From NCBI RefSeq assembly GCF_000196135.1, contig NC_005090.1:754001-818000 (forward strand): a DNA stretch of 64,000 nucleotides, read 5' to 3'. Within the stretch, counting starts at the first letter, position 1. Each line of letters opens with the position of its first letter. The translations under genes and the position numbers were made by a program. The notes under the pieces were generated by a model. It did no database searches. It was not told where the DNA came from and was given only the letters and a program-made list of their open reading frames with translations. Shown in pieces: positions 28,238-37,525 of the stretch. The stretch comes from Wolinella succinogenes DSM 1740. GTDB lineage: Bacteria > Campylobacterota > Campylobacteria > Campylobacterales > Helicobacteraceae.

Positions 28238-30442
28238 ATGATGGAGAATCTCGCGTCACTGCTTAAATCCCATAAACTCTCTCAGGCGGACTATGAACAT
28301 ATCGTCCAGATTCTAGGTCGAGAGCCCAATCTCGTGGAGCTCGGAGTCTTTTCGGCGATGTGGAGTGAGCACTGCAGCTATAAATCGAGCAAGAAATATC
28401 TGCGAGGCTTTCCAACGGAGGCAGCTTGGGTGATCCAAGGACCGGGAGAGAATGCGGGCGTGATTGATATTGGCGAAGGGTATGCGGCCGTCTTTAAGAT
28501 GGAATCGCACAATCACCCCAGCTTTATTGAGCCCTACCAAGGCGCAGCCACGGGCGTGGGCGGAATCATGCGAGATGTCTTTACGATGGGAGCTAGGCCC
28601 GTAGCGAGCCTCAATGCGATTCGATTTGGGGATATCAGGCGCCAAGATGAGATCGGCAAGAAGCATCGCTATCTTCTTAAAGGGGTGGTCGCGGGAATCG
28701 GTGGATATGGAAATTGCATGGGGGTTCCCACAGTGGGGGGCGAGATGAGCTTTGAGGATTGCTACAATGGCAACATTCTTGTGAATGCCTTCACCTTGGG
28801 AATCGCCAAGAGCGATGAGATATTCTATGGTCGCGCCGAAGGAATCGGAAACCCTGTCATCTATGTAGGAAGTAAAACAGGGCGAGATGGCCTAGGGGGA
28901 GCGGTCATGAGCAGTGATAGCTTTGATGATGCCGCCAACCAGCTTCGACCTACCGTGCAAGTGGGAGACCCTTTTGCAGAGAAGCTTCTTCTTGAGGCGT
29001 GCCTAGAGCTCTTCAAAACGAATTATATTGTGGGTATCCAAGACATGGGGGCTGCGGGACTCACAAGCTCCTCTTTTGAGATGGCGGGACGCTCGGGAAG
29101 TGGGATGATCATGCACCTAGATCGCGTACCGATGCGAGAGCAGGGAATGACTCCCTATGAGTTGATGCTGAGCGAATCGCAAGAGCGAATGCTTATTTGC
29201 GCCAAAAAGGGTTACGAAGAGAAGGTGCTTGAGATTTTCCGCAAATGGGAGCTTGATGCTGAAGTGATTGGCGAAGTGACCAGTAGTGGCAAGATGGAGC
29301 TCTTTTGGCATGGAGAGAAGTGCGCAGAGATTCCTGTTCTGCCCGTGAGTGAAGAGGCACCCATGCTCGATCGTCCCACAAAAGAGCCCGCCTATTTGGC
29401 AGAGATTCGATCCAAAGGGGCTCAAGCCCCCAAAGAGATTGACCTCAAAGAGGCTTTTATGAAGCTTTGGAGCGCACCTGAGACGATGGATAAGTCATGG
29501 GTCTATAGCCAATACGATTCGATGGTGCAGACCAACACTATCGTGGGCCCCGGCGGGGGTGATGGTAGCTTGGTGAGGGTTAAAGAAAATGGGGCAGCTC
29601 TTGCGATGAGTGCGGATTGCAATCCGCGATACTGCTATCTAAACCCAAGAGAGGGGGCAAAACTTGCCGTGGCGGAGTCGGGACGAAATGTCGCTGTGCG
29701 TGGAGCTAGACCCTTAGCGATCACGGATTGTCTCAACTTTGGGAGCCCTGAGAATCCTGAGGTGATGTGGCAGTTTGCTGAGGCGTGCGAGGGAATCAAG
29801 GAGGCGTGTAAAGTACTTTTGACGCCTGTGGTGAGCGGGAATGTCTCGCTCTATAACCAGACCAATGGTGTGGATATCTTCCCCACCCCCTCCATCGCTA
29901 CCGTAGGGCTTCTTCCTAAGGCTCAAAAGGCGCTTTTGGGCGCGTTCAAAAAAGAGGGAAATCTCCTTCTTCTTGTGGGCGAAACCAAGAGCGAGTTTGG
30001 CGGAAGTCTCTACCAAAAAGAGGTCGAAGGATTCCTTGGCGGGGATGCGCCTGTGATTGATCTTCATCGTGAGCTAGCGTTGTGGAGATTCCTTGAGGAG
30101 GCCAATGAGGCAGGATTCCTTGAGAGTGCCAAAGATGTGAATGTCGGGGGATTGGCTATAGCCCTTGGCAAAATGAGCGTGCTGGGTCAAAAAGGGTGCA
30201 AAGTCAAAACCGCGCTCAAAGGGGTCGATCTCTTTAGTGAGAGCCCCTCGCGCGCAGTGCTTGAGGTCTCTAGCGAACATCTAGCTGCCCTTGAATCGCT
30301 CGCCCAAAAAGGGGGTGTAGCGCTTGGTGTGATTGGAAGCGTGGGAGGAGAGAATCTAGAGATTGATTCCCTTTCGCTTCCTTTGCAAACACTTCAAGAG
30401 ATCTATCTTCGCGGTTTTGCTAAGATTGTCGAAAACCTCTAA
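28238..30442 (+). CDS. purL: Phosphoribosylformylglycinamidine synthase subunit II
   Basis: A 734-residue short-type PurL of purine synthesis, converting FGAR to FGAM with ATP and ammonia supplied by PurQ (and PurS). Marks: [79 protein letters not shown] and [19 protein letters not shown] at 28238 (a second ATG follows directly). No purQ or purS is in the window. Confidence 0.97.
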   Translation: MMENLASLLKSHKLSQADYEHIVQILGREPNLVELGVFSAMWSEHCSYKSSKKYLRGFPTEAAWVIQGPGENAGVIDIGEGYAAVFKMESHNHPSFIEPYQGAATGVGGIMRDVFTMGARPVASLNAIRFGDIRRQDEIGKKHRYLLKGVVAGIGGYGNCMGVPTVGGEMSFEDCYNGNILVNAFTLGIAKSDEIFYGRAEGIGNPVIYVGSKTGRDGLGGAVMSSDSFDDAANQLRPTVQVGDPFAEKLLLEACLELFKTNYIVGIQDMGAAGLTSSSFEMAGRSGSGMIMHLDRVPMREQGMTPYELMLSESQERMLICAKKGYEEKVLEIFRKWELDAEVIGEVTSSGKMELFWHGEKCAEIPVLPVSEEAPMLDRPTKEPAYLAEIRSKGAQAPKEIDLKEAFMKLWSAPETMDKSWVYSQYDSMVQTNTIVGPGGGDGSLVRVKENGAALAMSADCNPRYCYLNPREGAKLAVAESGRNVAVRGARPLAITDCLNFGSPENPEVMWQFAEACEGIKEACKVLLTPVVSGNVSLYNQTNGVDIFPTPSIATVGLLPKAQKALLGAFKKEGNLLLLVGETKSEFGGSLYQKEVEGFLGGDAPVIDLHRELALWRFLEEANEAGFLESAKDVNVGGLAIALGKMSVLGQKGCKVKTALKGVDLFSESPSRAVLEVSSEHLAALESLAQKGGVALGVIGSVGGENLEIDSLSLPLQTLQEIYLRGFAKIVENL

Positions 30443-30839
30443 AATCCTCCTCTCTCTTCTGGTGAGCGCCACTTTGGAGGCGACCTCGCTGGAAGATTTC
30501 TATCTTCAAGTCCATCAGCAATCCCTTCAAAAAGATTATGTCACCTTCAGAGGGCGTTCGCTCCTCTCCCATGAGGCCTATATTGAGATTCTTAAAGAGA
30601 GTGAAAAGGAGAGGCTTCAGGGCTCGTTGGTGATGATTCGTGGGAGGATTGAGCGCTTCATCTATTTCAATGAGACGGGTGGAGTAGCCCTTTCTAGCGA
30701 CCAAAATGCGAATCTTCGATTCGATATTCGTTACTATGAGACGCTCAAAGATATTGGAATAGGGGGAGGATTTTTTGCAATTTGCGTCTTGCCTCGATAC
30801 GACAAGTGTCTTTTGCTTGGATATAAGGCCTTTGATTAG
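30426..30839 (+). CDS. Small exported protein of unknown function
   Basis: A 137-residue protein with a TTG start within the last codons of purL and a signal peptide-like start ([21 protein letters not shown]). The mature part has [41 protein letters not shown] in character, perhaps a small beta fold, and a pair of late Cys residues ([12 protein letters not shown]). A longer frame to 30363 is open but lies inside purL and lacks a signal peptide. I do not recognise the family. The start is uncertain because no clear ribosome site is seen. Confidence 0.6.
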   Translation: MSKTSKILLSLLVSATLEATSLEDFYLQVHQQSLQKDYVTFRGRSLLSHEAYIEILKESEKERLQGSLVMIRGRIERFIYFNETGGVALSSDQNANLRFDIRYYETLKDIGIGGGFFAICVLPRYDKCLLLGYKAFD

Positions 30840-30859
30840 AGGAAAAGATTCCTCTAATC
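30834..30859. terminator. Bidirectional hairpin between convergent genes
   Basis: A perfect 11-bp stem (GATTAGAGGAA with TTCCTCTAATC, loop AAGA) lies between the small exported protein gene (+) and the FrdC paralogue (-). It probably ends transcription from both sides, though T-runs are short. Confidence 0.6.
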
Positions 30860-30869
30860 TTGGATAGGC

Positions 30870-31628
30870 TTATTTGGTTTTGGCGAAAGTGAGTCTCTCT
30901 TGGATGGAGAGTGGAGAGAGGTTTTTTCCATGTTTGATATAGGTGAAATCTGCCCAAAGCGCCAAGAGTGTCAATACTCCAAATACCCCAAAGACTTCGG
31001 ATCGAACATTGCGAATTCTTCTTTGGAGTGTTTTGGGCTCGCTTGCCTCAATGGGGCACCACTTTAAGATCAGTCGATAGGCTCCAATCCCTGCGTGTAG
31101 AGTGCTCACAAGGAGCAACAAAAGATAGAAAGAGCCTAGGCCCCCATGAACAAAGCGGTAGGCTGCCGTGGTAGCGCTGAGCGTCTCTTTGGAGGTGAGA
31201 ATCATAAGCAGATGAGCTCCGCCTAACACAAGAAGCGCTAAACCGCTGAGGCACTGTAGCCACCATAGGGTCGTCCCTGTGTGAGAGAGAAGCTGACGAT
31301 GGGAGAGGAACTGAGCGAGCTGAAGGTAGTTGGCAGGAAGTTTGCGCATGGCAAGAAATCCATGAGCAAGAAAGAGCACCAAGACTCCAAGGGTCACCAA
31401 AGAGGTCACCCAAGGCAGCCCCCCTTCAAACCAAAAATCCATCTCCGCTTTGCCAATCACCCAATCAAAGGCTTCTGGTCCTAGAAGAATTGTCGAGGTG
31501 AAGATCATGTGGCAGGTCATAAATAGAGCCAAAAAAAGCCCCGTGAGGCTTTGCCAGCGATCCAACTTAGCGGGCATACGACTTTTTCGCTTGCAGCAGC
31601 GAGCGTCAAAAGTGGTGACATTTTTCAT
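30870..31628 (-). CDS. Second FrdC-like dihaem cytochrome b (paralogue, Glu180 replaced)
   Basis: A 252-residue five-helix membrane protein clearly homologous to FrdC encoded at 34677-35447: RMPAKLDRWQSLTGLFLALF, STILLG, GFLAMRKLPANYLQ, TTLWWLQ and LHAGIGAYRL all align. The four haem-b ligands are kept at H40, H89, H139 and H178, as is E62, equivalent to E66 needed for quinol oxidation. The residue equivalent to E180 of the E-pathway is Thr176. Two adjacent cysteines (11-12) are unique to it. It lies downstream of frdB but is separated by 337 bases with its own probable promoter. It may be an alternative membrane anchor, or serve a different flavoprotein; this is inference. Confidence 0.92.
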   Translation of the reverse strand: MKNVTTFDARCCKRKSRMPAKLDRWQSLTGLFLALFMTCHMIFTSTILLGPEAFDWVIGKAEMDFWFEGGLPWVTSLVTLGVLVLFLAHGFLAMRKLPANYLQLAQFLSHRQLLSHTGTTLWWLQCLSGLALLVLGGAHLLMILTSKETLSATTAAYRFVHGGLGSFYLLLLLVSTLHAGIGAYRLILKWCPIEASEPKTLQRRIRNVRSEVFGVFGVLTLLALWADFTYIKHGKNLSPLSIQERLTFAKTK

Positions 31629-31965
31629 GTTTGGTCATTCCTGTGAGTGAAATTTCACTGGCGCCATCCCCCCTTCGCACAGAGTTTGTGCAAGATAGAC
31701 CAGCATGCCAATCATAACGGGTTTGGGGGTTTTTGTGAATTAGTCCTGAGGGCATTCTTGATGGATAAAATGTTACAAAGTGGAATCTTTTAAGAGTGTG
31801 ATATTTAATTAACGATCACCTTTAACAGGGGATTCTCTAGGAATATGTGTCAAAGTGTGACACTCAAGGAGAGGGCAGGGCGGGGAAAAAGGCTTAGAAT
31901 GGATGATTAGTTTGAAGGCTTCAAGGAGTATAAAGGAGGCGGGGGAGACCCCGCTCCAAGGAGAT
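31629..31965. promoter_or_regulatory. Gene-free stretch between frdB and the FrdC paralogue
   Basis: This 337-base stretch has no gene. Its left end is the leader of the FrdC paralogue: minus-strand TATGAT at 31711-31716 (a likely -10) and two dyads between it and the start codon: a perfect 14-base palindrome at 31646-31659 (AGTGAAATTTCACT) and GCACA/TGTGC at 31677-31691. Its right part, after the frdB stop, holds GTGTCA/TGACAC (31847-31863) and GTGAT/ATCAC (31798-31819). These could be operators or RNA hairpins; none has a clear T-run. Confidence 0.5.
31711..31716 (-). promoter_or_regulatory. Probable -10 box for the FrdC paralogue
   Basis: TATGAT on the minus strand, 83 bases upstream of the start codon. 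The surrounding TATGATTGGC resembles TATGATTCGGC upstream of frdC (35520-35525). Confidence 0.45.
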
Positions 31966-32685
31966 TTAGTTGACGCTGACCATTTTTCTTCGAAGGTAAG
32001 CGATCTTGCTTTGCAAGGGGAGGTTTTTGGGGCAGACATCGTGGCAAGCCAAAAGTGTCATACAACCAAAGACTCCATCATCATCTCCGATGAGTTCATA
32101 GTAGTCTTCATCGGTTCGCTCATCGTGTGGATCAATCATAAAGCGAACGACACGGTTGAGTCCAGCCGCGCCGACAAAGTCTTCTCGCATGATCTTAGTT
32201 CCGCAAGCTGCGATGCAGCAGCCGCATTCGATACATCGGTCAAGCTCGAAAACCTCTTGGGCAACTTCGGGCTCGATTCTTTCCTCAAGCTTGGAGATGT
32301 CATGCTCTTTTTGAGCGTGAATCCAACTCTCCACTCGCTGACTCATACCGTTGAACCAGTTTCCTGTATCCACGGAGAGGTCTTTGATGAGTTTGAAAGC
32401 GGGCAAAGGAAGAAGCGTGATCACGCCATCCTCAAAATCTTTAGTCAAGGTTCGGCAAGCTAGGCTTGGACGACCATTGATCATCATGCCGCAGCTTCCG
32501 CAAATTCCTGCGCGGCAAACGAAGTCGAAGTTCAAATCGGGATCGTAGGTCTCGCGAATCATGTTGAGGACGATAAAAATCGTCATCGAGGGCGCTTCTT
32601 CAATTTTGTATTCTTGAAAGTGGGGCTTAGAAACCGCACTTTGGGGGTCATATTTAAAAACCCTGATGGTTAGCATTCTTCCCAT
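31966..32685 (-). CDS. frdB: Fumarate reductase iron-sulfur subunit
   Basis: A 239-residue electron-transfer subunit of quinol:fumarate reductase. N-terminal ferredoxin domain with the [2Fe-2S] cysteines C57, C62, C65 and C77 (CRAGICGSC ... C), and a C-terminal domain with [14 protein letters not shown] and [13 protein letters not shown] for the [4Fe-4S] and [3Fe-4S] clusters. It carries electrons from the haems of FrdC to the FAD of FrdA. The length and residues match the W. succinogenes enzyme of known structure. It starts on the last base of the frdA stop region (1-base overlap). Confidence 0.98.
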
Positions 32686-34655
32686 TATTTGTCTCCTAGG
32701 CGTTCGTTTCTGGCTTTGTATTTAGCGGGTAGCTCATAAGGCATGAGAGCTTCTTGAATAGCATGTCGATCTTTGCCAGCTGCTTCCAATTCGCTCTGAA
32801 TCTTGTCGATCTCCTCTTGTCGTTTCACGCTTAAAGGATTCTCGATGTAGTTCCCTTTGGCTCCATATCCTCGATATCCAGGAGCAATCTCCATCTCATT
32901 AACATCAAGAGCTTCATACTCTAGAGTAGGGAGAGTCTGCTCAGGGTTAGGCCAAGAGGCAAGAGTTCGGTTGAGCCAGTTAATATCGTCTCGCTTGGGG
33001 TAATCCTCACGATTGTGAGCTCCTCGGCTCTCTGTTCGATCTAGAGCGCCTTTGGCAACGCAAAGAGCGACTTTGAGCATCATAGGCACACGGTAAGCCT
33101 CTTCGAGCTCAGGGTTGGCGTGGAGTCGCTTGTTTTTGATTCCTACATTTTTGGATTTTTTGTAGAGTTCTTCAAGCTCTTTGACCGCTTTTTCTAGGTG
33201 CGGACCATCGCGGAAGATTCCCACGTTGTCATCCATTACATCTTTCATGCGATTTTTAATCTTGAATACATCCTCGGTGCCTTTGCTCTCCACGAGGCTT
33301 TTCATGTAGGCTTCTTGGCCTTTCACAAACTTCTCTAAAGTCTTAGTTTCAAGATCCACTTGAGTGTTGGCGCAATGTTCTGCGAAATACTCTCCTACGA
33401 TCATACCCGCTACGACGGCTTCGCTGACGGAGTTTCCGCCTAGTCGGTTGAAGCCGTGCATATCCCAGCAAGCGGCTTCACCCGCAGAGAATAGACCTTT
33501 AAGTTTCGCTTCGCCTCTGTAGTCAGTTCGGATTCCACCCATAGAGTAGTGTTGCATAGGAAGAACAGGCGCCCACTTCTCCGCAGGATCAATTCCAGCG
33601 AAGTATTCGCAGATCTCTTGAACATCTCGGAGGTTGGTTTCGATATGTTTTCGACCCAAGATGGAGATGTCAAGCCAAAGGTGCTGTCCATAGGGTGATT
33701 GTACGCCCTTGCCTTTTCGGATGTGCTCAATCATTCGTCTAGAGACAACGTCACGGCTAGCGAGCTCTTTTTTCTCAGGCTCATAATCAGGCATGAATCG
33801 GTGTCCATCCACATCTCGGAGAATACCTCCATCCCCTCGACAACCCTCGGTCAATAGAATCCCTGAAGGGAAAAGAGGGGTGGGGTGGAATTGAACCGCT
33901 TCCATATTTCCAAGCTGAGCGATTCCTGTCTCTAGAGCGATAGCCGTTCCTGTGCCCTCGCAAACCACTGCGTTAGTGGTGTTTTTGTAGATTCGTCCAT
34001 AGCCCCCTGTAGCAATGAGGGTTCCTTTGGCTACATAAGCAATGATATCGCCCGTGACAAGGTCTCTTACGACCGCACCATAGCACTTGCCATCTTGATG
34101 AATAAGGGCAATAGCCTCTTTTCGATCTTGGATAGAGACGCCGAGTTTCAAGCACTCATTGGCAACCGCAAAGAGCATGGTGTGACCCGTAGCATCGGCG
34201 GTATAGCAGGTTCTCCATTTTTTAGTGCCCCCAAAATCTCGAGAGTGGATGAGACCATGTCTAAAATCCTCTTCGGTGATAGTGGTCTTTTGGGCATTGA
34301 TGATCGCCATTCGATCACCCTTGTGAATACGGGTCCAGGGAACCCCCCAGGCGGCTAACTCTCTGATAGCCTTGGGCGCAGTGTTGACAAACATTCGAGC
34401 GACTTTTTGGTCACAGCCCCAGTCACTTCCTTTGACGGTGTCCATAAAGTGAAGATCTTCATTGTCTCCATCACTCATCTTGGAGTTTCCAAGGCTGGCT
34501 TGCATACCCCCTTGAGCGGCAGCGGAGTGGGATCGCTTGACAGGAATCAAACTAAGCACGATGGTGCTCAAGCCTTTTTGTTGAGTGGCGACAGCGGCTC
34601 TAAGACCAGCTAACCCGCCTCCAATAACCAGCGAATCGCAGTATTGTACTTTCAT
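32685..34655 (-). CDS. frdA: Fumarate reductase flavoprotein subunit
   Basis: A 656-residue catalytic subunit that reduces fumarate to succinate, facing the cytoplasm. Marks: [14 protein letters not shown] for FAD binding, [18 protein letters not shown] with H43 as the covalent FAD site, [40 protein letters not shown], the catalytic Arg region [12 protein letters not shown], and [18 protein letters not shown]. The length equals the known W. succinogenes FrdA. Middle gene of frdCAB. Confidence 0.98.
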
Positions 34656-34676
34656 ATTTATCCTTCCTCTTTGCTA

Positions 34677-35447
34677 TTAACGATGGTGGGTGCGTTTGTA
34701 ATCGAAATATTTGTAGTCAATATTCGGATCAGTCTGCTCCAAGCCTTTTTTCACATAAGCACCAAATGTGAGCAAGCCAAGGACGATCAAGAAAGCGCTC
34801 ATAAGAGTCTTGAGTTTTTTAAGATTGGCTCGAGTTTTATCAGGAGTCTCTCCATCAAACCATCCCCACTTGACCGCGAGTCTGTAGAGACCTACAGAGC
34901 CATGAAGCTCAACGGCAAAAAGAAGAACAAGATACAAAGGCCACATCCACTCGCTCACCATACGGAAAGAGGAGCTCACGGGTCCAATGGTTTGGGGTTG
35001 CGTCATCATGATATAGAGGTGAACGCTTCCAAGGAAGAACATCGCAAAACCTGTCATGGCTTGAATCCACCAAAGTGTGGTGTCTCCGTGTCTCATGAGG
35101 TCTTTGTGTGTTTTAAAGGTGAGGTATTGTCGATAGTTGATCGGGAACTTTCTCATTGCAAGGAAAGCGTGCGCGATAAACACGGCAAAAACAAAAGCGG
35201 CAAGGAAGGAGACAACAATGGGTTTGCCACCCTCAAAGATGAAGTCTAGCTCAAATTTCTTGGTGACCCATAGCATTACATTGTCGCCAAGCAAAATCGT
35301 GGAGACAAAGAACATATGTCCAATCATGAATAGACCCAAAAAAAGACCGGTCGCACTCTGCCACCAATCCAACTTCGCAGGCATCCTGCTTTTTTTTCTT
35401 TCCGGAGTTACACCGGAGTAACTCTCAAGTATGCTCTCGTTTGTCAT
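34677..35447 (-). CDS. frdC: Fumarate reductase dihaem cytochrome b subunit
   Basis: A 256-residue membrane anchor with five helices that oxidises menaquinol. Seen directly: haem ligands H44, H93, H143 and H182, plus E66 and E180, at the published residue numbers of W. succinogenes FrdC. E66 is essential for menaquinol oxidation, and E180 for the E-pathway that makes the reaction electroneutral. The start at MTNESILESY (35447) is preferred over an in-frame codon 14 residues upstream because AGGGGAAACAG stands just before it and it gives the known protein. First gene of the frd operon. Confidence 0.98.
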   Translation of the reverse strand: MTNESILESYSGVTPERKKSRMPAKLDWWQSATGLFLGLFMIGHMFFVSTILLGDNVMLWVTKKFELDFIFEGGKPIVVSFLAAFVFAVFIAHAFLAMRKFPINYRQYLTFKTHKDLMRHGDTTLWWIQAMTGFAMFFLGSVHLYIMMTQPQTIGPVSSSFRMVSEWMWPLYLVLLFAVELHGSVGLYRLAVKWGWFDGETPDKTRANLKKLKTLMSAFLIVLGLLTFGAYVKKGLEQTDPNIDYKYFDYKRTHHR

Positions 35448-35853
35448 CTGTTTCCCCTGTGCAGTATTGGAGTTTCTGCTAAGAGCCAATGGAAAGCTCT
35501 CAAGCTCTTAACACGCCGAATCATACCGCGTTTCGACTCCTTTGTTAATATCGTTAATTTGGGGGTGCTTGGAATTTATTGTAACTTTTAGTGACAAAAA
35601 AAGTGACGTTTTAGAGGGGTGTTTCATTTTTGACAAACAGCCTTTTGTCGGGGCTTTTTGAGGGATAGATGATACTTTTGGTAAAAAATAAACTTATTTA
35701 AAACTTAAACAAAGTCTTGAAAAATGGAATCGAAAATTAAAGAGATCAAGGTAGTTTGGAACTGTAAGAGTAAAAATTTTTATCGCGGTTTTTAGAGTTT
35801 GAACGGTAGTTTTTAATATTTAATAAAATACAAAACCCCGTCCAAACCCCTTT
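35448..35853. promoter_or_regulatory. Regulatory stretch upstream of frdCAB
   Basis: This 406-base, AT-rich stretch has no gene. On the minus strand TATGAT (35520-35525) is a probable -10 for frdC, about 73 bases before the ATG. Upstream of it lies a direct repeat GTTAAT-ATC-GTTAAT (35544-35558), near where an activator could bind. Further up, GACAAA/TTTGTC (35632-35649) forms an inverted repeat next to GGGGCTTTTTG. The remaining AT-rich part (35660-35850) shows nothing I can name. Confidence 0.5.
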
Positions 35854-36270
35854 TTATTTGACAATGAGGACGGGAATCGGAGCTTTTTGAATAAAATCAT
35901 CCTGATGAGAGGCAAAAATTTTATTTAAGAATGAGTTTTCGCTGGAGCCAATGATGAGTAGATTGTAATCTTTCGCCTCTTCAAGCACCATCTCCACGGG
36001 CTCACCCTCTTTGATCACCACAAAGGGGTTGATTCCTTTTTCGGTGAAAAAGGTGGAGAATTTTTGGGTCAAGAGCTTCGCTTTCTCCTCCTCTTTCATC
36101 TCAATCTCATCATAAGCCGCCAAAACCGCCTCGCCATAGAGCATGAATTCGGGCTTGACATGGATGAGCGTGAGGGTGCAATCCGCATCCTTGCCAAACA
36201 TATCTAAAATGTATTGAGCCGCCCTCTCGCACGCCTCGGTGTCATCAATCGCAAAGAGTAGTTTTTTCAT
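35854..36270 (-). CDS. Universal stress protein (UspA family)
   Basis: A 138-residue alpha/beta protein: the start MKKLLFAIDDTEACERAAQYI, LIHVKPE and the end LLIIGSSENSFLNKIFASHQDDFI ... PVLIVK. The ATP-binding G-x2-G-x9-G-[ST] motif is not present (GSSENS), so it is probably of the UspA type that does not bind ATP. It follows moeA by 14 bases and is the last gene of the Se/Mo operon. Confidence 0.88.
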   Translation of the reverse strand: MKKLLFAIDDTEACERAAQYILDMFGKDADCTLTLIHVKPEFMLYGEAVLAAYDEIEMKEEEKAKLLTQKFSTFFTEKGINPFVVIKEGEPVEMVLEEAKDYNLLIIGSSENSFLNKIFASHQDDFIQKAPIPVLIVK

Positions 36271-36284
36271 GATTTTTATCCCCC

Positions 36285-37517
36285 TTAGATATTAAAGAAA
36301 TCGACCGCCTCTTCCCCAAACGAGGTCATATAGGGAATCACCTTGATGAGTGCTCCCTCTTCTAGATTCTCCACCCCCTTGTCGCAAAAGATAATGGCAT
36401 TGCTTGTGGTTAGGGGGGTGAGCATGCCTGAACCATATTTTCCTTCTTGGGTCGCCTTGAAGCAACCCTCGTGAAGGCGTCCAAGCACCATATTGGCTCG
36501 ATTCCCCTTAAGAATCAAACGCTCCTTGTTGGGGGCATAGACGAACTCTAGATGGTAGCGCCTCTCGCCTTGCATTTTCTTTAGCATCGGAATTCCAAGA
36601 AAATGGAGATTGATGGAGGCGCTAAGAGGATTGCCTGGCAGGCATAGGAGTGTGGTTTTCCCCAAAATCCCCATCATTGTGGGGCGACCGGGTTTCACCT
36701 CGATTCCATGAAAGAGGGTTGTCATCCCCGCCTCCTCCAAAGAGCGCTCCATGAAGTCCGCCTCTCCTTGGCTCACGCCGCCCGTGGTGAGAATCACATC
36801 ATAGGCATCAAAGCCTCTAATCGCCTCCCTCATCCCCTCAAGGCAATCAGGCAGAACGCCAAGGTAATCCGCTCTCCATCCAAAGTTCTGGAGTGTGGAG
36901 AAGAGCATGGAGGCATTGGAGTTGTAGATTTGGTGACTTTGGGCGCTCTCCCATGGCTCGATGAGCTCATTCCCGCTGGAATAGACTCCAATTCGCAAAG
37001 GGGCATAGGTGGGAAGCACTGAATAGCCTTGGGAGGCAAGGAGGGCGACATGATGGTGGGTGAGACGCTCCCCTTTTTGGAGGAGAGGCGCGCCCACTTG
37101 AAGCTCTTCACCCGCGATTTTGATGTTGGCACCCTCTTTGAAGTCCGTGGGGAGCAAGACGGTGGAATCATCTTTAAGGGTGGCGTTTTCAAAGGGAATC
37201 ACCGCTTGGGTTCCCAAAGGAATAGGCGCACCCGTCATCACCTTGTAGCAGGCTCCATCATGGAGGCCCACCGAGCAGGATTCTCCTGCTAAAATCGTGC
37301 CAAGAATCGGTGTTTTTTGCCCTAAATCCGCCAAGCGCACGGCGTAGCCATCCATGCCTGAATTATCAAACGCAGGCAAGGCTTTTTGGCAGAAGAGGTC
37401 TTGGGCGAGAATCTTGCCCGTGAGGTCAAAGAGGTGGGTGTAGTGCACGCGATGAATGGGATTGGCGTGCTCTAGCATGATAGAGATGGCCTTTCTGAGG
37501 GAGAGGGCGGGTTGCAT
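36285..37517 (-). CDS. moeA: Molybdopterin molybdenumtransferase
   Basis: A 410-residue MoeA that inserts molybdate into adenylylated molybdopterin. Marks: SLRKAISIMLEHA, CQKALPAFDNSGMDGYAV, AGESCSVG, KVMTGAPIPLGTQAVIPFE, ILTTGGVSQGEADFMERSLEE and VKPGRPTMMGILG followed by LCLPGNPLSASIN. The gene lies 8 bases after the NifS-like gene, in an operon devoted to molybdo-selenoenzyme assembly. It supplies the cofactor for formate dehydrogenase and other molybdoenzymes. Confidence 0.96.
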   Translation of the reverse strand: MQPALSLRKAISIMLEHANPIHRVHYTHLFDLTGKILAQDLFCQKALPAFDNSGMDGYAVRLADLGQKTPILGTILAGESCSVGLHDGACYKVMTGAPIPLGTQAVIPFENATLKDDSTVLLPTDFKEGANIKIAGEELQVGAPLLQKGERLTHHHVALLASQGYSVLPTYAPLRIGVYSSGNELIEPWESAQSHQIYNSNASMLFSTLQNFGWRADYLGVLPDCLEGMREAIRGFDAYDVILTTGGVSQGEADFMERSLEEAGMTTLFHGIEVKPGRPTMMGILGKTTLLCLPGNPLSASINLHFLGIPMLKKMQGERRYHLEFVYAPNKERLILKGNRANMVLGRLHEGCFKATQEGKYGSGMLTPLTTSNAIIFCDKGVENLEEGALIKVIPYMTSFGEEAVDFFNI

Positions 37518-37525
37518 GAGAATCC

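Noticed and set aside
31903-32463. 186-residue plus-strand open frame over frdB
   Set aside because: Mirror of the well-known frdB gene; the translated product has no domain.
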